From: Acinetobacter sp. 10FS3-1
Lineage (GTDB): Bacteria > Pseudomonadota > Gammaproteobacteria > Pseudomonadales > Moraxellaceae
Reading direction: 5' to 3'
Assembly: GCF_013343215.1 (NCBI RefSeq)
Contig: NZ_CP039143.1
Span: 1,860,001 to 1,924,000 of the forward strand
Length of the DNA stretch: 64,000 nucleotides
Shown here: piece after piece, positions 1-9,451 of the stretch
How the letters are laid out: each line of letters opens with the position of its first letter
Numbering within the stretch: position 1 is the stretch's first letter
Made by a program: the position numbers and the translations under genes
Notes under the pieces: generated by a model
What the model saw: only the letters and a program-made list of their open reading frames with translations
The model's database searches: none
Told to the model about the DNA's origin: nothing

Positions 1-1
1 A

Positions 2-1129
2 CAAGGTGTTTGCCTCGGTCTTAATTTAATTTTATTAGACACGCCTGGACTGCATTCTGTAACTCCCCAAAATGCCGAACTAACTCAACGGTTTTTAGAC
101 AGTGCCGATGGTGTTTTATGGTTAAGCAGTTCATCTTCACCCGGTCAGGTCAAAGAACTCATGGCTTTGGGACAGGAGTTACGTAGGCATAAACCCTTAC
201 TGCCTGTGATTACCAGAAGTGATTATTTTGATGAAGACGAGGTGGATGGAGAAATTTTCCAAGTCTTATGCAATAAAAATTCGGATCAACGCAGTTTGCA
301 GGAGCAGGACGTCTATACGCGTGCCACATCGCAACTGGTGGAAATGCAAGTTGATCCTGACTTATTGCAAGTGCCAGTATCGATTTCTTCGCAAATGTTA
401 AAAGATGCAGATTTTAATGATCAAGCTATGCAATCTGCTGGATTTAATAGCCTATTTAATGCTCTTTTTCATTTAATTGAACCCGCCTTAGCCTATAAAC
501 AGCGAAAACCTGCCGAAGCCTTGCTTCATCATTTGCAGGAAGAAATATTAGCGCCGTTACAACTTGAAGTTGTGCCGCAGCTTAATCAATTGCAGGTGTG
601 TTTGAACAATGCCAGCAATGCATTAGTGCAGCATAAGTCTCAAATCATGACACAGACTTGGCGCAGCGTTATTGCCACTTTACCAAGCCTATTAGAACAA
701 TTTGCCGCGCAGCAAGCCTTGCCTGATTTATATCGCACGCTTACACAGCAAACCAATCAATTACTGGTAGTACACATTTCAAATCATTTGGTTGATTATC
801 AATTGAAATTTATGCCGCTTGAGCATTTAGAGTTTTCGGAGCATTTGGCATACGACGTCATATATGCAGAGGAGGATAAGGACATCTTAGCCATTGGTCA
901 TGAGCGTTTATATACTGAAATTTCGAATGGTTTATTGCAGAAAGTAGACAACTATTTGGATGATGTCATTGAGCAATGTCAAAACGTGCTGAGCAACATT
1001 GAAAAGCAAATTGAGACCATCCATCAGGGCTTAATCAATGATGAACAAGAACTAAAATACATTGCCGATTATTTAAGAAGGCCAAGTTCTGATTCGTCAA
1101 AAGCGAGGAATCTTTTGAATCTATCCTAA
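2..1129 (+). CDS. Dynamin-like GTPase, 5' end outside window
   Basis: The reading frame is open from base 2, so the true start lies upstream of the window. About 375 C-terminal residues are present. Near the left edge a DTPG motif (G3) is followed about 60 residues later by TRSD (G4-like, T/N-K-x-D position). The rest is long, Gln/Leu/Glu-rich and probably helical, as in the stalk of bacterial dynamin-like proteins that remodel membranes. The P-loop must lie upstream, out of view. The gene converges on catM with a 57-bp gap and no clear terminator. The dynamin-family call rests on the G motifs plus the helical tail; the cellular role is unknown. Confidence 0.7.
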   Translation, partial: QGVCLGLNLILLDTPGLHSVTPQNAELTQRFLDSADGVLWLSSSSSPGQVKELMALGQELRRHKPLLPVITRSDYFDEDEVDGEIFQVLCNKNSDQRSLQEQDVYTRATSQLVEMQVDPDLLQVPVSISSQMLKDADFNDQAMQSAGFNSLFNALFHLIEPALAYKQRKPAEALLHHLQEEILAPLQLEVVPQLNQLQVCLNNASNALVQHKSQIMTQTWRSVIATLPSLLEQFAAQQALPDLYRTLTQQTNQLLVVHISNHLVDYQLKFMPLEHLEFSEHLAYDVIYAEEDKDILAIGHERLYTEISNGLLQKVDNYLDDVIEQCQNVLSNIEKQIETIHQGLINDEQELKYIADYLRRPSSDSSKARNLLNLS

Positions 1130-1186
1130 TTAGATCCTAAATAGGCACATTAGGAAAAACTTCAGTGCAGCTTACCAACCATTATG

Positions 1187-2104
<918 letters not shown>

Positions 2105-2108
2105 TTAT

Positions 2109-2123
2109 ATACCTTTTAAGTAT
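2109..2123. promoter_or_regulatory. CatM/BenM operator, ATAC-N7-GTAT
   Basis: ATAC and GTAT separated by seven bases form the exact consensus dyad described for CatM and BenM. It sits immediately upstream of the catM start, so it could serve both catB activation and catM autoregulation. Confidence 0.7.
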
Positions 2124-2160
2124 TCAAAAATACCAATTTGGCTCTAGTTTAAGATATTAC

Positions 2161-2175
2161 ATTAACTTAGGGTAT
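2161..2175. promoter_or_regulatory. Possible second CatM subsite overlapping the catB promoter
   Basis: ATTA-N7-GTAT, one perfect and one degenerate half-site, lies 52 bp from the first dyad. It overlaps a TATACA that could be the catB -10 element. LysR regulators often use a strong site plus a weaker promoter-proximal site; the assignment is inferred from pattern alone. Confidence 0.3.
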
Positions 2176-2206
2176 ACAAATAGCTAAACACAGAAGATTT
2201 TTTGCA

Positions 2207-3316
2207 ATGTATAAAACTATAGAAACATTGCTTGTTGAGATTCCAACGATCCGTCCACATAAGATGGCTGTTGCAACAATGCAAACTCAGACACTCGTAC
2301 TGGTTAAAATCAGCACAGACGACGGTTTTATCGGCTGGGGCGAAGCCACCACAATTGGTGGCTTAGGATATGGCGAAGAAAGCCCTGAGAGCGTCAAAAC
2401 CAATATTGAAACCTATTTTGCACCTCTACTCAAAACATTGAAAGATGTGAATGTCGCGCAAATTATGCAGGTCATTAATCGCAATATTAATGGTAACCGT
2501 TTTGCAAAATGCGCCATTCAAACTGCATTACTCGATATCCAAGCACAGCGTCTGGGTTTGCCTCTTAGTGAGGTTTTAGGTGGTCGCCTAAGAGACAGTA
2601 TTCCAGTGTTATGGGTATTAGCTTCTGGTAATACTGAAAAAGACATTCTTGAAGCGCAAAAGATGATTGCTAGCAAGCGTCATAATATTTTCAAACTCAA
2701 AATCGGTTCACGCCCTGTTGAACAAGATGTTGAACATGTATTGGCAATCAAAAAAGCCTTAGGTGATGACATTTCAATTCGTGTCGATGTCAATCGTGCA
2801 TGGTCAGAATTAACCGCGATTAAAGGTATTCAAATGCTGCAAGATGGTGGCATTGACCTTATTGAACAGCCATGCGCGATCCATAATATTGATGCTATGG
2901 AACGCTTAACACGTAAATTTGATATTGCGATCATGGCAGATGAATCACTCATGGGTCCACAAAGTGCTTATGAACTGGCAAAACGAAGCGCTGCCTCTGT
3001 ATTTGCAGTAAAAATTGCGCAATCGGGCGGCTTACTTGAGGGCTGCGAAATTGGAAAGATCGCCAATCTTGCAGGTATAGATTTATACGGTGGCACCATG
3101 CTAGAAGGTTCTGTAGGCACAATTGCTTCAGCCCACGTATTTTCAACCTTCAGCAATTTAGCATATGGCACTGAGTTATTTGGTCCATTATTGCTGACTG
3201 AAGAAATTTTAAAAACGCCACTTAAATATGAAAATTTTGAGCTACAAATCCCTACAGGTTTAGGCTTAGGTATTGAGTTGGACGAAAATAAAATCGACAA
3301 CCTACGTCGTCAATAA
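2207..3316 (+). CDS. catB: Muconate cycloisomerase
   Basis: A 369-residue enolase-superfamily enzyme that converts cis,cis-muconate to muconolactone, the step after catechol ring cleavage. The family's KxK motif is visible in IFKLKIGS (K163, K165), with metal ligands D194, E220 and D245 and a second-side lysine K269 in AVKIAQSGG. Length matches CatB. It heads the cat operon and catC follows after 14 bp. The MR/MLE fold is certain; the CatB identity is strengthened by catM on one side and catC on the other. Confidence 0.93.
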   Translation: MYKTIETLLVEIPTIRPHKMAVATMQTQTLVLVKISTDDGFIGWGEATTIGGLGYGEESPESVKTNIETYFAPLLKTLKDVNVAQIMQVINRNINGNRFAKCAIQTALLDIQAQRLGLPLSEVLGGRLRDSIPVLWVLASGNTEKDILEAQKMIASKRHNIFKLKIGSRPVEQDVEHVLAIKKALGDDISIRVDVNRAWSELTAIKGIQMLQDGGIDLIEQPCAIHNIDAMERLTRKFDIAIMADESLMGPQSAYELAKRSAASVFAVKIAQSGGLLEGCEIGKIANLAGIDLYGGTMLEGSVGTIASAHVFSTFSNLAYGTELFGPLLLTEEILKTPLKYENFELQIPTGLGLGIELDENKIDNLRRQ

Positions 3317-3330
3317 TTTAAGGAGTCATC

Positions 3331-3621
3331 ATGCTTTTCCAAGTCAAAATGGACGTACATATCCCTTTAGATATGCCAAGCGATAAAGCCAATGAAATTA
3401 AAGCTGTTGAAAAAGCTTATTCACAAGATTTACAGCGCCAAGGTAAATGGCGCCATATTTGGCGTATTACGGGTCAATATTCAAATATCAGTATTTTTGA
3501 TGTTGAAAGCAATGAAGAGTTGCACAACATTTTGCAAGGTTTACCACTCTACCCGTATATGGATATTCAAGTAACAGCGTTGAACCGCCATCCTTCTTCA
3601 GTTCGTGAAAATGATAGCTGA
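3331..3621 (+). CDS. catC: Muconolactone delta-isomerase
   Basis: A 96-residue protein with the start MLFQVKMDVHIP and the conserved GKWRHIWRITGQYSN segment of CatC. It isomerises muconolactone to 3-oxoadipate enol-lactone; the family forms decamers. AAGGAG lies a few bases before the ATG. It is followed by a hairpin and a 200-bp gap before catI, so catIJF may be expressed partly from its own promoter. Confidence 0.93.
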   Translation: MLFQVKMDVHIPLDMPSDKANEIKAVEKAYSQDLQRQGKWRHIWRITGQYSNISIFDVESNEELHNILQGLPLYPYMDIQVTALNRHPSSVRENDS

Positions 3622-3630
3622 TCAGAACAT

Positions 3631-3659
3631 TAAACCACTCTAATTTTTAGGGTGGTTTA
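3631..3659. terminator. Hairpin after catC
   Basis: Inverted repeat AAACCAC / GTGGTTT around an AT-rich loop. There is no long T tract after it, so it may attenuate rather than terminate transcription into catIJ. Confidence 0.4.
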
Positions 3660-3822
3660 TCTCTCATTTATATACTGAGATGTATTACAGGAGTTTTAAA
3701 GGAGCAGTTTGAAATAGGTCCTAATTGTACAGTGATAACAACCCAATAATTTTTATGCATAGGTATTTTTGAAATGATATTTACGCATAGCAATTTAAGC
3801 ATATACAAATAAGAGTAGGCAT

Positions 3823-4494
3823 ATGATTGATAAAAGCTCAACATCCTTAATGGATGCACTGTCCCAAATTAAAAATGGTTCAACTGTCATGATCGGTGGC
3901 TTTGGTACAGCTGGTCAGCCTGCTGAACTGATTGACGGACTGATTAAGCTTGGCATCAAAGACCTCGTAATTGTGAATAACAATGCAGGCAATGGTGATT
4001 ATGGCCTTGCGAAACTGCTTAAAGCAGACTCTGTCCGTAAAATCATTTGTTCTTTCCCGCGCCAGTCTGACTCTTGGGTCTTTGATGAACTTTACCGTGC
4101 TGGAAAAATTGAATTAGAACTTGTGCCACAAGGCAATTTAGCATGTCGTATTCAAGCGGCGGGGATGGGTTTAGGCCCAATCTATACGCCTACAGGTTTC
4201 GGTACGCTTTTAGCTGAAGGTAAACCGACACTCAATTATGAAGGTAAAGACTTTGTTTTAGAAAATCCAATCAAAGCCGACGTTGCACTCATCAAAGCGC
4301 ATCAAGGCGACCGTTGGGGCAACTTGGTTTACAACAAATCTGCACGTAACTTTGGCCCAATTATGGCCATGGCTGCCGATGTGACTATTGCGCAAGTATC
4401 TGAAGTGGTTGAACTGGGTGGCTTAGATCCAGAAAATATCATCACCCCAGGGATTTTTGTTCAACACGTTGTTGAAGTTACACCTACTCAATAA
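3823..4494 (+). CDS. catI: 3-oxoadipate CoA-transferase, alpha subunit
   Basis: A 223-residue family I CoA-transferase alpha subunit with the GGFGTAGQPAELIDGL start typical of PcaI/CatI. Together with CatJ it moves CoA from succinyl-CoA to 3-oxoadipate. catJ follows after 20 bp. PcaI and CatI are near-identical in Acinetobacter; the cat context decides the name. The 200-bp upstream region has no exact ATAC-N7-GTAT site (the nearest match has N6, at about 3672). Confidence 0.88.
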   Translation: MIDKSSTSLMDALSQIKNGSTVMIGGFGTAGQPAELIDGLIKLGIKDLVIVNNNAGNGDYGLAKLLKADSVRKIICSFPRQSDSWVFDELYRAGKIELELVPQGNLACRIQAAGMGLGPIYTPTGFGTLLAEGKPTLNYEGKDFVLENPIKADVALIKAHQGDRWGNLVYNKSARNFGPIMAMAADVTIAQVSEVVELGGLDPENIITPGIFVQHVVEVTPTQ

Positions 4495-4514
4495 TTGGAT
4501 ACGGAGATTTAAAA

Positions 4515-5168
4515 ATGAGTTATACCCAATTAAGCCGTGATCAAATTGCTGAACGTGTGGCCCAAGATATTCCAGATGGTGCTTATGTGAACTTAGGCAT
4601 TGGTTTACCGACTAAAATTTCGAATTACCTACCTTCAGATAAAGACATATTTCTACACTCTGAAAATGGTCTATTGGCTTTTGGCCCACCTCCAGAAACA
4701 GGTCATGAAGACCCAGAGCTGATTAATGCTGGTAAAGAATTTGTCACCATGTTGACTGGCGGTGCATTTTTCCATCATGGTGACTCATTTGCCATGATGC
4801 GGGGCGGTCACTTAGATATTGCTGTACTCGGTGCATTCCAAGTGGCTGAAAATGGCGACTTAGCCAACTGGCATACAGGCGCTCCCGATGCAATCCCTGC
4901 AGTGGGTGGTGCAATGGACTTGGCTGTGGGTGCAAAGAAAGTATTTATCACCACAGATCATGTAACTAAAAAAGGCGAGCCTAAAATTGTCGCTGAATTA
5001 AGTTACCCTGCCACTGGCTTGAAATGCGTAGACCGCATTTATACCGACCTTTGCGTGATTGATGTGACGCCTACAGGCATGACCGTGATTGAAAAAGTAG
5101 ACGGTCTGAGCTTTGAAGAGTTGCAGGCAATGACTGGTGCAAAGTTGGTGGATGGGACATCTAAATAA
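4515..5168 (+). CDS. catJ: 3-oxoadipate CoA-transferase, beta subunit
   Basis: A 217-residue CoA-transferase beta subunit. The catalytic glutamate lies in the SENGLLAFGP motif (E50), which forms the glutamyl-CoA thioester in this family; YVNLGIGLPT near residue 25 is also diagnostic. It pairs with the upstream alpha subunit. A 110-bp spacer with two palindromes separates it from catF. Confidence 0.9.
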   Translation: MSYTQLSRDQIAERVAQDIPDGAYVNLGIGLPTKISNYLPSDKDIFLHSENGLLAFGPPPETGHEDPELINAGKEFVTMLTGGAFFHHGDSFAMMRGGHLDIAVLGAFQVAENGDLANWHTGAPDAIPAVGGAMDLAVGAKKVFITTDHVTKKGEPKIVAELSYPATGLKCVDRIYTDLCVIDVTPTGMTVIEKVDGLSFEELQAMTGAKLVDGTSK

Positions 5169-5177
5169 AAAAGGGAG

Positions 5178-5254
5178 TCCCCTTTTACAAAGGGGGATTT
5201 TTCGAATAAATCAGCTTTTTAAAATCGCTCTCAACCTCCCTTTTAAAAGGGAGG
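5178..5254. repeat. Two palindromic intergenic repeats (REP-like)
   Basis: The catJ-catF gap holds an imperfect inverted repeat (TCCCC...GGGGA, 5178-5197) and a perfect 20-bp palindrome (CCTCCCTTTTAAAAGGGAGG, 5235-5254). The two share the same core. Similar stem-loop repeats occur between Acinetobacter genes; here they could attenuate or stabilise the polycistronic mRNA. Confidence 0.55.
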
Positions 5255-5277
5255 AGCTTTCAGTAAAGGATTTAAAA

Positions 5278-6029
5278 ATGAAAAACGCATACATCATTGA
5301 CGCTATTCGTACACCTTTTGGTCGCTATGCAGGCGGTCTAGCGCCAGTTCGTGCAGATGATCTGGGTGCATTCCCCATAAAGGCTTTGATGGAACGAAAT
5401 CCGACGGTCAATTGGGAAAATGTTGATGATGTCATTTACGGTTGCGCGAACCAGGCCGGTGAAGATAATCGTAATGTCGGACGTATGTCTGCCTTTTGGC
5501 TGGTGTGCCTTATCAAGTGCCTGCAACTACGGTAAACCGTTTATGTGGCTCATCTTTAGATGCTATTGCAATGGCCGCACGTGCAATCAAAGCCAATGAA
5601 GCTGATTTAATTATCGCGGGTGGTGTAGAAAGCATGAGCCGTGCGCCTTTTGTAATGGGTAAATCTGAATCTGCTTATGGGCGCAGCCAGAAATTTGAAG
5701 ACACTACCATGGGCTGGCGCTTTATCAATCCTAAGTTGAAAGAAATGTACGGTGTAGAAACCATGCCGCAGACAGCGGAAAACGTTGCAGAACAATTCAA
5801 TATCAACCGCACGGATCAAGACATCTTTGCATATAACAGCCAACAGCGCACCGCAGCAGCCCAAGCCAAAGGTTTTTTTAAAAGCGAAATTATTGCTGTC
5901 AGCATCCCTCAACGTAAAGGCGATGCCGTAATTGTTGATACAGATGAACACCTGCGCGCTTCAACCACACTGGAAGGTTTAAATAAACTCAAACCGGTTG
6001 TGAAAGCAGAAGGTACAGTCTTGGCATGA
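5278..6029 (+). pseudogene. catF: 3-oxoadipyl-CoA thiolase, frameshifted and 3'-truncated
   Basis: The start is ATG 5278 behind AAAGGA, giving MKNAYIIDAIRTPFGRYAGG. At about 5492 a one-base deletion in a T-rich run (family sequence MSALLAGVP, here MSAFW...) shifts the frame. The correct sequence resumes as AGVPYQVPATTVNRLCGSS, holding the nucleophile cysteine. It ends abruptly after VVKAEGTV near 6024, where the family continues with NASG. About 250 of 400 residues remain and the C-terminal His/Cys catalytic motifs are gone. Two independent lesions make this non-functional. The junction abuts the leader of the sigma-54 regulator, showing a deletion that also removed catD if it was once here. 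Confidence 0.9.
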
Positions 6030-6111
6030 TACTATTTATGTATTGTTAAATTTTCACGAATTTGCATAAGATAGCTAACCAGCCACGAATTTAATGGATT
6101 AAACACGGCGC

Positions 6112-7779
6112 ATGGCACTAGTAAAATACGACAGTAGCGGCAAAAATGCAGGCTATCCTCAGGAAATTCACGACCTGCTTTCCAAGCTACATTTTGACAC
6201 TGAGCATGGACAAATCTGGTTTGACGAATACCGCATGTTGCTGATGCATACCAGCGTCATCGGCTATTTGCGTAAAGACCTTGTCAATATGATTGGAATA
6301 CAACGCACCAAACGCTTTTTTATTCGTTTAGGCTATCAGGCAGGTCTAAAAGATGCAGAAGTCACCACGAAAATGCGCCCAGGCTTAAATGAAGAGCAGG
6401 CTTTTATGGCAGGGCCACAAATGCACGGTATTCGTGGCATGGTACAAGTTTCTGCCAATCAACTGATTATAAATCAAAAGAAAAAACAGTTTTATGCAGA
6501 CCTAAACTGGCATAACTCCTTTGAAGCCGATGTACATCTTGAACAGTTTGGACCGAGCAATGAACCTTCTTGCTGGATGCTGCTAGGCTATGCTTGCGGG
6601 TACAGCAGTTATGCCACAGGCATGACCATTATTTATCAGGAAATGGAATGTAAAACCTGCGGACATGCTAACTGTCGCATTATTGGTAAACCACTCGGTG
6701 AATGGGAAAATGCCGATGAACTGATTCAGTTCATGTCACCCGAACCGATGAAACAGGAACTCATTGCACTACAAGCCGAATTGTATGAACTGAAAAAATC
6801 GATTTATACCACCAGTAAAAATGACTACAGCATGTTCAGCTCAGTCGGCCAATCGGCAGCCTATCAACGGGTTTGTGACTTACTCAAAAAAGCCGCAGGT
6901 GCCAAAGTTTCCATTTTGTTGCAAGGTGAAACAGGTGTCGGGAAAGAAGCCTTTGCCCGTGGTGTACATGAACTGAGTCAACGTAAAGAATATGCTTTTG
7001 TCGCAGTCAACTGTGCGGCAATTCCGCCTGAACTGGTTGAATCTGAACTGTTTGGTGTTGAAAAAGGTGCATTTACAGGTGCACATCAATCACGTGTAGG
7101 TAAATTTGAACGCGCCCATGGCGGTACTATTTTTTTAGATGAAGTGATCGAACTTTCACCACGTGCTCAAGCGGCTTTGCTGCGTGTGCTACAAGAAGGT
7201 GAAGTGGAACGTGTCGGAGATTCACAAACCCGTCATATTGATGTTCGCGTGATTGCTGCAACCAATGAAGATTTAGAACAAGCGGTTAAAGCTGGGCGTT
7301 TCCGTGCCGATTTATATTACCGTTTAAATATTTTTCCTGTCCAAATTCCACCTCTGCGTGAACGCCGTGAAGATTTACCGCTGTTAGTCGAACACTTTTT
7401 AAAACGCTTTGAAAAAATGTATGACAAACAAATTCAGGGCGTCAGTGAAAAAGCCACTGATTTTATGCAAAGCTATGCTTGGCCTGGCAATATTCGTGAA
7501 CTGGAAAACCTGCTCGAACGTGCGGTACTGCTAACGGAAGATCAACAACTGATTAAACTGAAAGCCTTATTTCCACAAATGCACAGCGAGCATAGCGTAG
7601 ATGAACAAGCCAACGTAGATTTAGACAAGCTGTTGACTGAAGGTTTTGATTTAGAACAACATGAACAACAACTGATTATCACCGCGATGCAAAAAGCCAA
7701 ACACAATGTGTCTGAAGCGGCCCGTTTGTTGGGTATTAGTCGAGCAAAGCTCGATTATCGACTTAATAAATATTATTAG
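6112..7779 (+). CDS. Sigma-54 activator of the XylR/DmpR family, MopR-like
   Basis: 555 residues. Residues 1-205 form the XylR_N/V4R aromatic sensor, followed by a short linker. The AAA+ domain carries GETGVGKE (Walker A), GAFTGA (sigma-54 contact) and FLDEV (Walker B). The tail is a Fis-type helix-turn-helix (NVSEAARLLGISRAKLDYRL). By alignment from memory to MopR, the zinc ligands C154, E177, C180 and C188 and the phenol-contacting H105 and W133 are conserved with an offset of one, so a phenol-like effector is plausible. No phenol hydroxylase genes or -24/-12 promoter target are visible nearby. Its stop codon shares its last base with an IS end. Confidence 0.88.
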   Translation: MALVKYDSSGKNAGYPQEIHDLLSKLHFDTEHGQIWFDEYRMLLMHTSVIGYLRKDLVNMIGIQRTKRFFIRLGYQAGLKDAEVTTKMRPGLNEEQAFMAGPQMHGIRGMVQVSANQLIINQKKKQFYADLNWHNSFEADVHLEQFGPSNEPSCWMLLGYACGYSSYATGMTIIYQEMECKTCGHANCRIIGKPLGEWENADELIQFMSPEPMKQELIALQAELYELKKSIYTTSKNDYSMFSSVGQSAAYQRVCDLLKKAAGAKVSILLQGETGVGKEAFARGVHELSQRKEYAFVAVNCAAIPPELVESELFGVEKGAFTGAHQSRVGKFERAHGGTIFLDEVIELSPRAQAALLRVLQEGEVERVGDSQTRHIDVRVIAATNEDLEQAVKAGRFRADLYYRLNIFPVQIPPLRERREDLPLLVEHFLKRFEKMYDKQIQGVSEKATDFMQSYAWPGNIRELENLLERAVLLTEDQQLIKLKALFPQMHSEHSVDEQANVDLDKLLTEGFDLEQHEQQLIITAMQKAKHNVSEAARLLGISRAKLDYRLNKYY

Positions 7780-7968
7780 GGCGTGTCCTCATTTAAAGAA
7801 TTGGTTTTAAATACTTAAAATCTTCCTTTGACTTATTTTTATTTCTATATTTTCAATGGCACGTACTCTTCTTACCGATGATATCTGGCAGCAAATTCAA
7901 GATACTATGCGATTACATGATTGCTACCGTTCAAAGAATAGTAGAAATATCATGGAAGCGATCTTATG
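7779..7968 (+). mobile_element. 5' stub of an IS5-family (IS427-type) element
   Basis: Begins with the terminal repeat GGGCGTGTCCTCATTT right after TA. It contains the first ~110 bp of the transposase gene (MARTLLTDDIWQQIQDTM...), matching the full copy at 55661-56499. Homology stops at 7968, close to the left end of the IS3-family element, so the rest was lost. Confidence 0.8.
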
Positions 7969-8038
7969 TAATATGGTTCCGTTAATTAGACCACTCAATT
8001 CAGTTTTATAAGTGATAAATCCGCTCTAAATATTTAAA

Positions 8039-8866
8039 TTATGCTGCCATTACTTTTAGTAAATGTTGATCATAAAATTCATTCGGTGTTGCCTTATTCA
8101 AACTTGAATGAGGACGTATCATGTTATAAAAATCCAAATATTCAGCAATTGATTGTTTCGCTTGTTTAACCGTATCGTAAGCCTTCAAATAGACTTCCTC
8201 ATGCTTCACGCTGCGCCATACACGCTCAATCATCACATTATCCATCCATCGTCCTTTCCCATCTATACTGATACGGATATTTCGCAATTTTAACTCATTC
8301 AAAAATGCTTCGCTTGTGAATTGACTGCCTTGGTCTGTATTAAAGACTTCAGGACAACCATATTTCACAATTGCTTCTTGCAACGCATCTATGCAAAAGT
8401 CTGTTTCCATACTGCTCGATACACGATGAGCCAGTACTTTACGACTATGCCAATCTATAATTGCACACAGATAGACAAAGCCTTTAGCCATAGGAATATA
8501 CGTTATATCTGTACACCAGACTTGATTAGAGTGATCTATGACCGTGTTTTTCAACAGATATGGGAAAATACGGTGTGCAAGATTAGGCTTACTGGTATTG
8601 GGTTTTGGATACAAGGCATGTATTCCCATCAAGCGCATTAAACGTCGGACTTTACGCCGACCTATTTGATGCCCTTGACGCTGTAGCATATCTCGTATCA
8701 TTCGACTGCCCATAAATGGGTAGTCGAGATGAATTTCATCGATTAGACGCATCAAACTCAAATCAGTGGATGAAATCTCTTTGGGCTGGTAATACAACGT
8801 ACTGCGATTGATTTGAATCAATTGCGATTGTTGTCGTACCGAAAGTTGATGGGTCTTATCGATCAT
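8039..8866 (-). CDS. IS3-family transposase OrfB (DDE domain)
   Basis: 275 residues with an HTH_21-like N-terminus and an rve integrase core. The DDE triad is visible as D in VWCTDITYI, D in NTDQGSQFT and E in MIERVWRSVKHEE. It overlaps orfA by ATGA. The junction GGC AAA AAA TGA offers an A6 slippery run where a -1 shift gives the OrfAB fusion, the usual way this family makes active transposase. It appears full length. Confidence 0.9.
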   Translation of the reverse strand: MIDKTHQLSVRQQSQLIQINRSTLYYQPKEISSTDLSLMRLIDEIHLDYPFMGSRMIRDMLQRQGHQIGRRKVRRLMRLMGIHALYPKPNTSKPNLAHRIFPYLLKNTVIDHSNQVWCTDITYIPMAKGFVYLCAIIDWHSRKVLAHRVSSSMETDFCIDALQEAIVKYGCPEVFNTDQGSQFTSEAFLNELKLRNIRISIDGKGRWMDNVMIERVWRSVKHEEVYLKAYDTVKQAKQSIAEYLDFYNMIRPHSSLNKATPNEFYDQHLLKVMAA

Positions 8867-9168
8867 TTTTTGCCGCTCAACTGCCCTATTTTTCTGAGCG
8901 CACCTTCTAAAAAATCAATTTGCAATGCCTGATGTCCTATCTTGGCATGTAAAGCTTTGAGGTCAATCTCTGGTTCTTGTTGTGCTGTTGGTCGTGAAAA
9001 AATATTGACTGATTGCTCAAGCAGTTGATTTTTCCAATCAATGATTTGGTTTTGATGTAAGTCGAATTGAGTAGAAAGTTCAGCGAGTGTGTGGTCGCCT
9101 TTAATTGCTGCGAGAGCAACTTTAACTTTAAACTCTGCTGAATGATTACGACGTTTTCTTCGTGTCAT
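8863..9168 (-). CDS. IS3-family OrfA (helix-turn-helix)
   Basis: A 101-residue HTH_Tnp_1 protein starting MTRRKRRNHSAEFK at 9168, preceded by TTGGAG, with a leucine-zipper-like C-terminal half (HAKIGHQALQIDFLEGAL). It binds IS ends and feeds the -1 frameshift into OrfB at its last codons. An upstream TTG in frame is less likely to be the start. Confidence 0.85.
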   Translation of the reverse strand: MTRRKRRNHSAEFKVKVALAAIKGDHTLAELSTQFDLHQNQIIDWKNQLLEQSVNIFSRPTAQQEPEIDLKALHAKIGHQALQIDFLEGALRKIGQLSGKK

Positions 9169-9257
9169 GGTTGACTCCAAAAACAAGCATTTCCCATGCT
9201 TATTGGGGAGTAGATTATCACTTATAGGCGTGGTCTAAAATCCTAGACCCACATCAA

Positions 9258-9338
9258 TTAATTGATAAAATTTTCATAAAATCCCTTTAAATCATAGCTT
9301 CTATATACTCTTTTCCAACCAAAATACCATTTTCCAAA
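9258..9338 (-). pseudogene. Orphan gene tail between two mobile elements
   Basis: Reading leftwards from 9338, 26 in-frame codons give FGKWYFGWKRVYRSYDLK... and end in TAA at 9258. It does not match the transposases nearby, so it may be the 3' end of a gene displaced by the IS insertions. Too short to assign. Confidence 0.25.
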
Positions 9339-9451
9339 GGCTTTGTTGCATAAATATGTAAGCATCTGATTTAAATAAATTTAATTTTGGATCAAAAAAT
9401 AATCAAAACTTTTAAAATCATATAGTTATGAAATCTTTGTGCAACAAAGCC
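9339..9451. mobile_element. 113-bp MITE-like element with IS17-type ends
   Basis: It starts GGCTTTGTTGCATAAA and ends TTTGTGCAACAAAGCC. These are one copy of each end type of the IS17/ISAba12-like elements in this window (GCATAAA is the right-end form, GCACAAA the left-end form). The interior is AT-rich and non-coding. It interrupts the transposase remnant at 9452. The 9-bp flanks differ, so no target duplication survives. Confidence 0.6.

Larger units (their letters stand above)
7986..9238 (-). mobile_element. IS3-family insertion sequence (IS51-like)
   Basis: About 1.25 kb bounded by inverted TTAGACCAC ends, with further similarity in TATAAGTGATAA. It carries overlapping orfA and orfB on the minus strand. 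Exact ends are uncertain by a few bases and no target duplication was recognised. Confidence 0.75.

Noticed and set aside
3823..5168. Naming the CoA-transferase genes pcaI/pcaJ
   Set aside because: Sequence alone cannot separate the sets, but position after catBC and before catF fits catIJ.
5137..5277. Longer start for catF overlapping the end of catJ
   Set aside because: The extension is out of family and runs through the palindromic repeats; ATG 5278 has a ribosome site and gives the conserved N-terminus.
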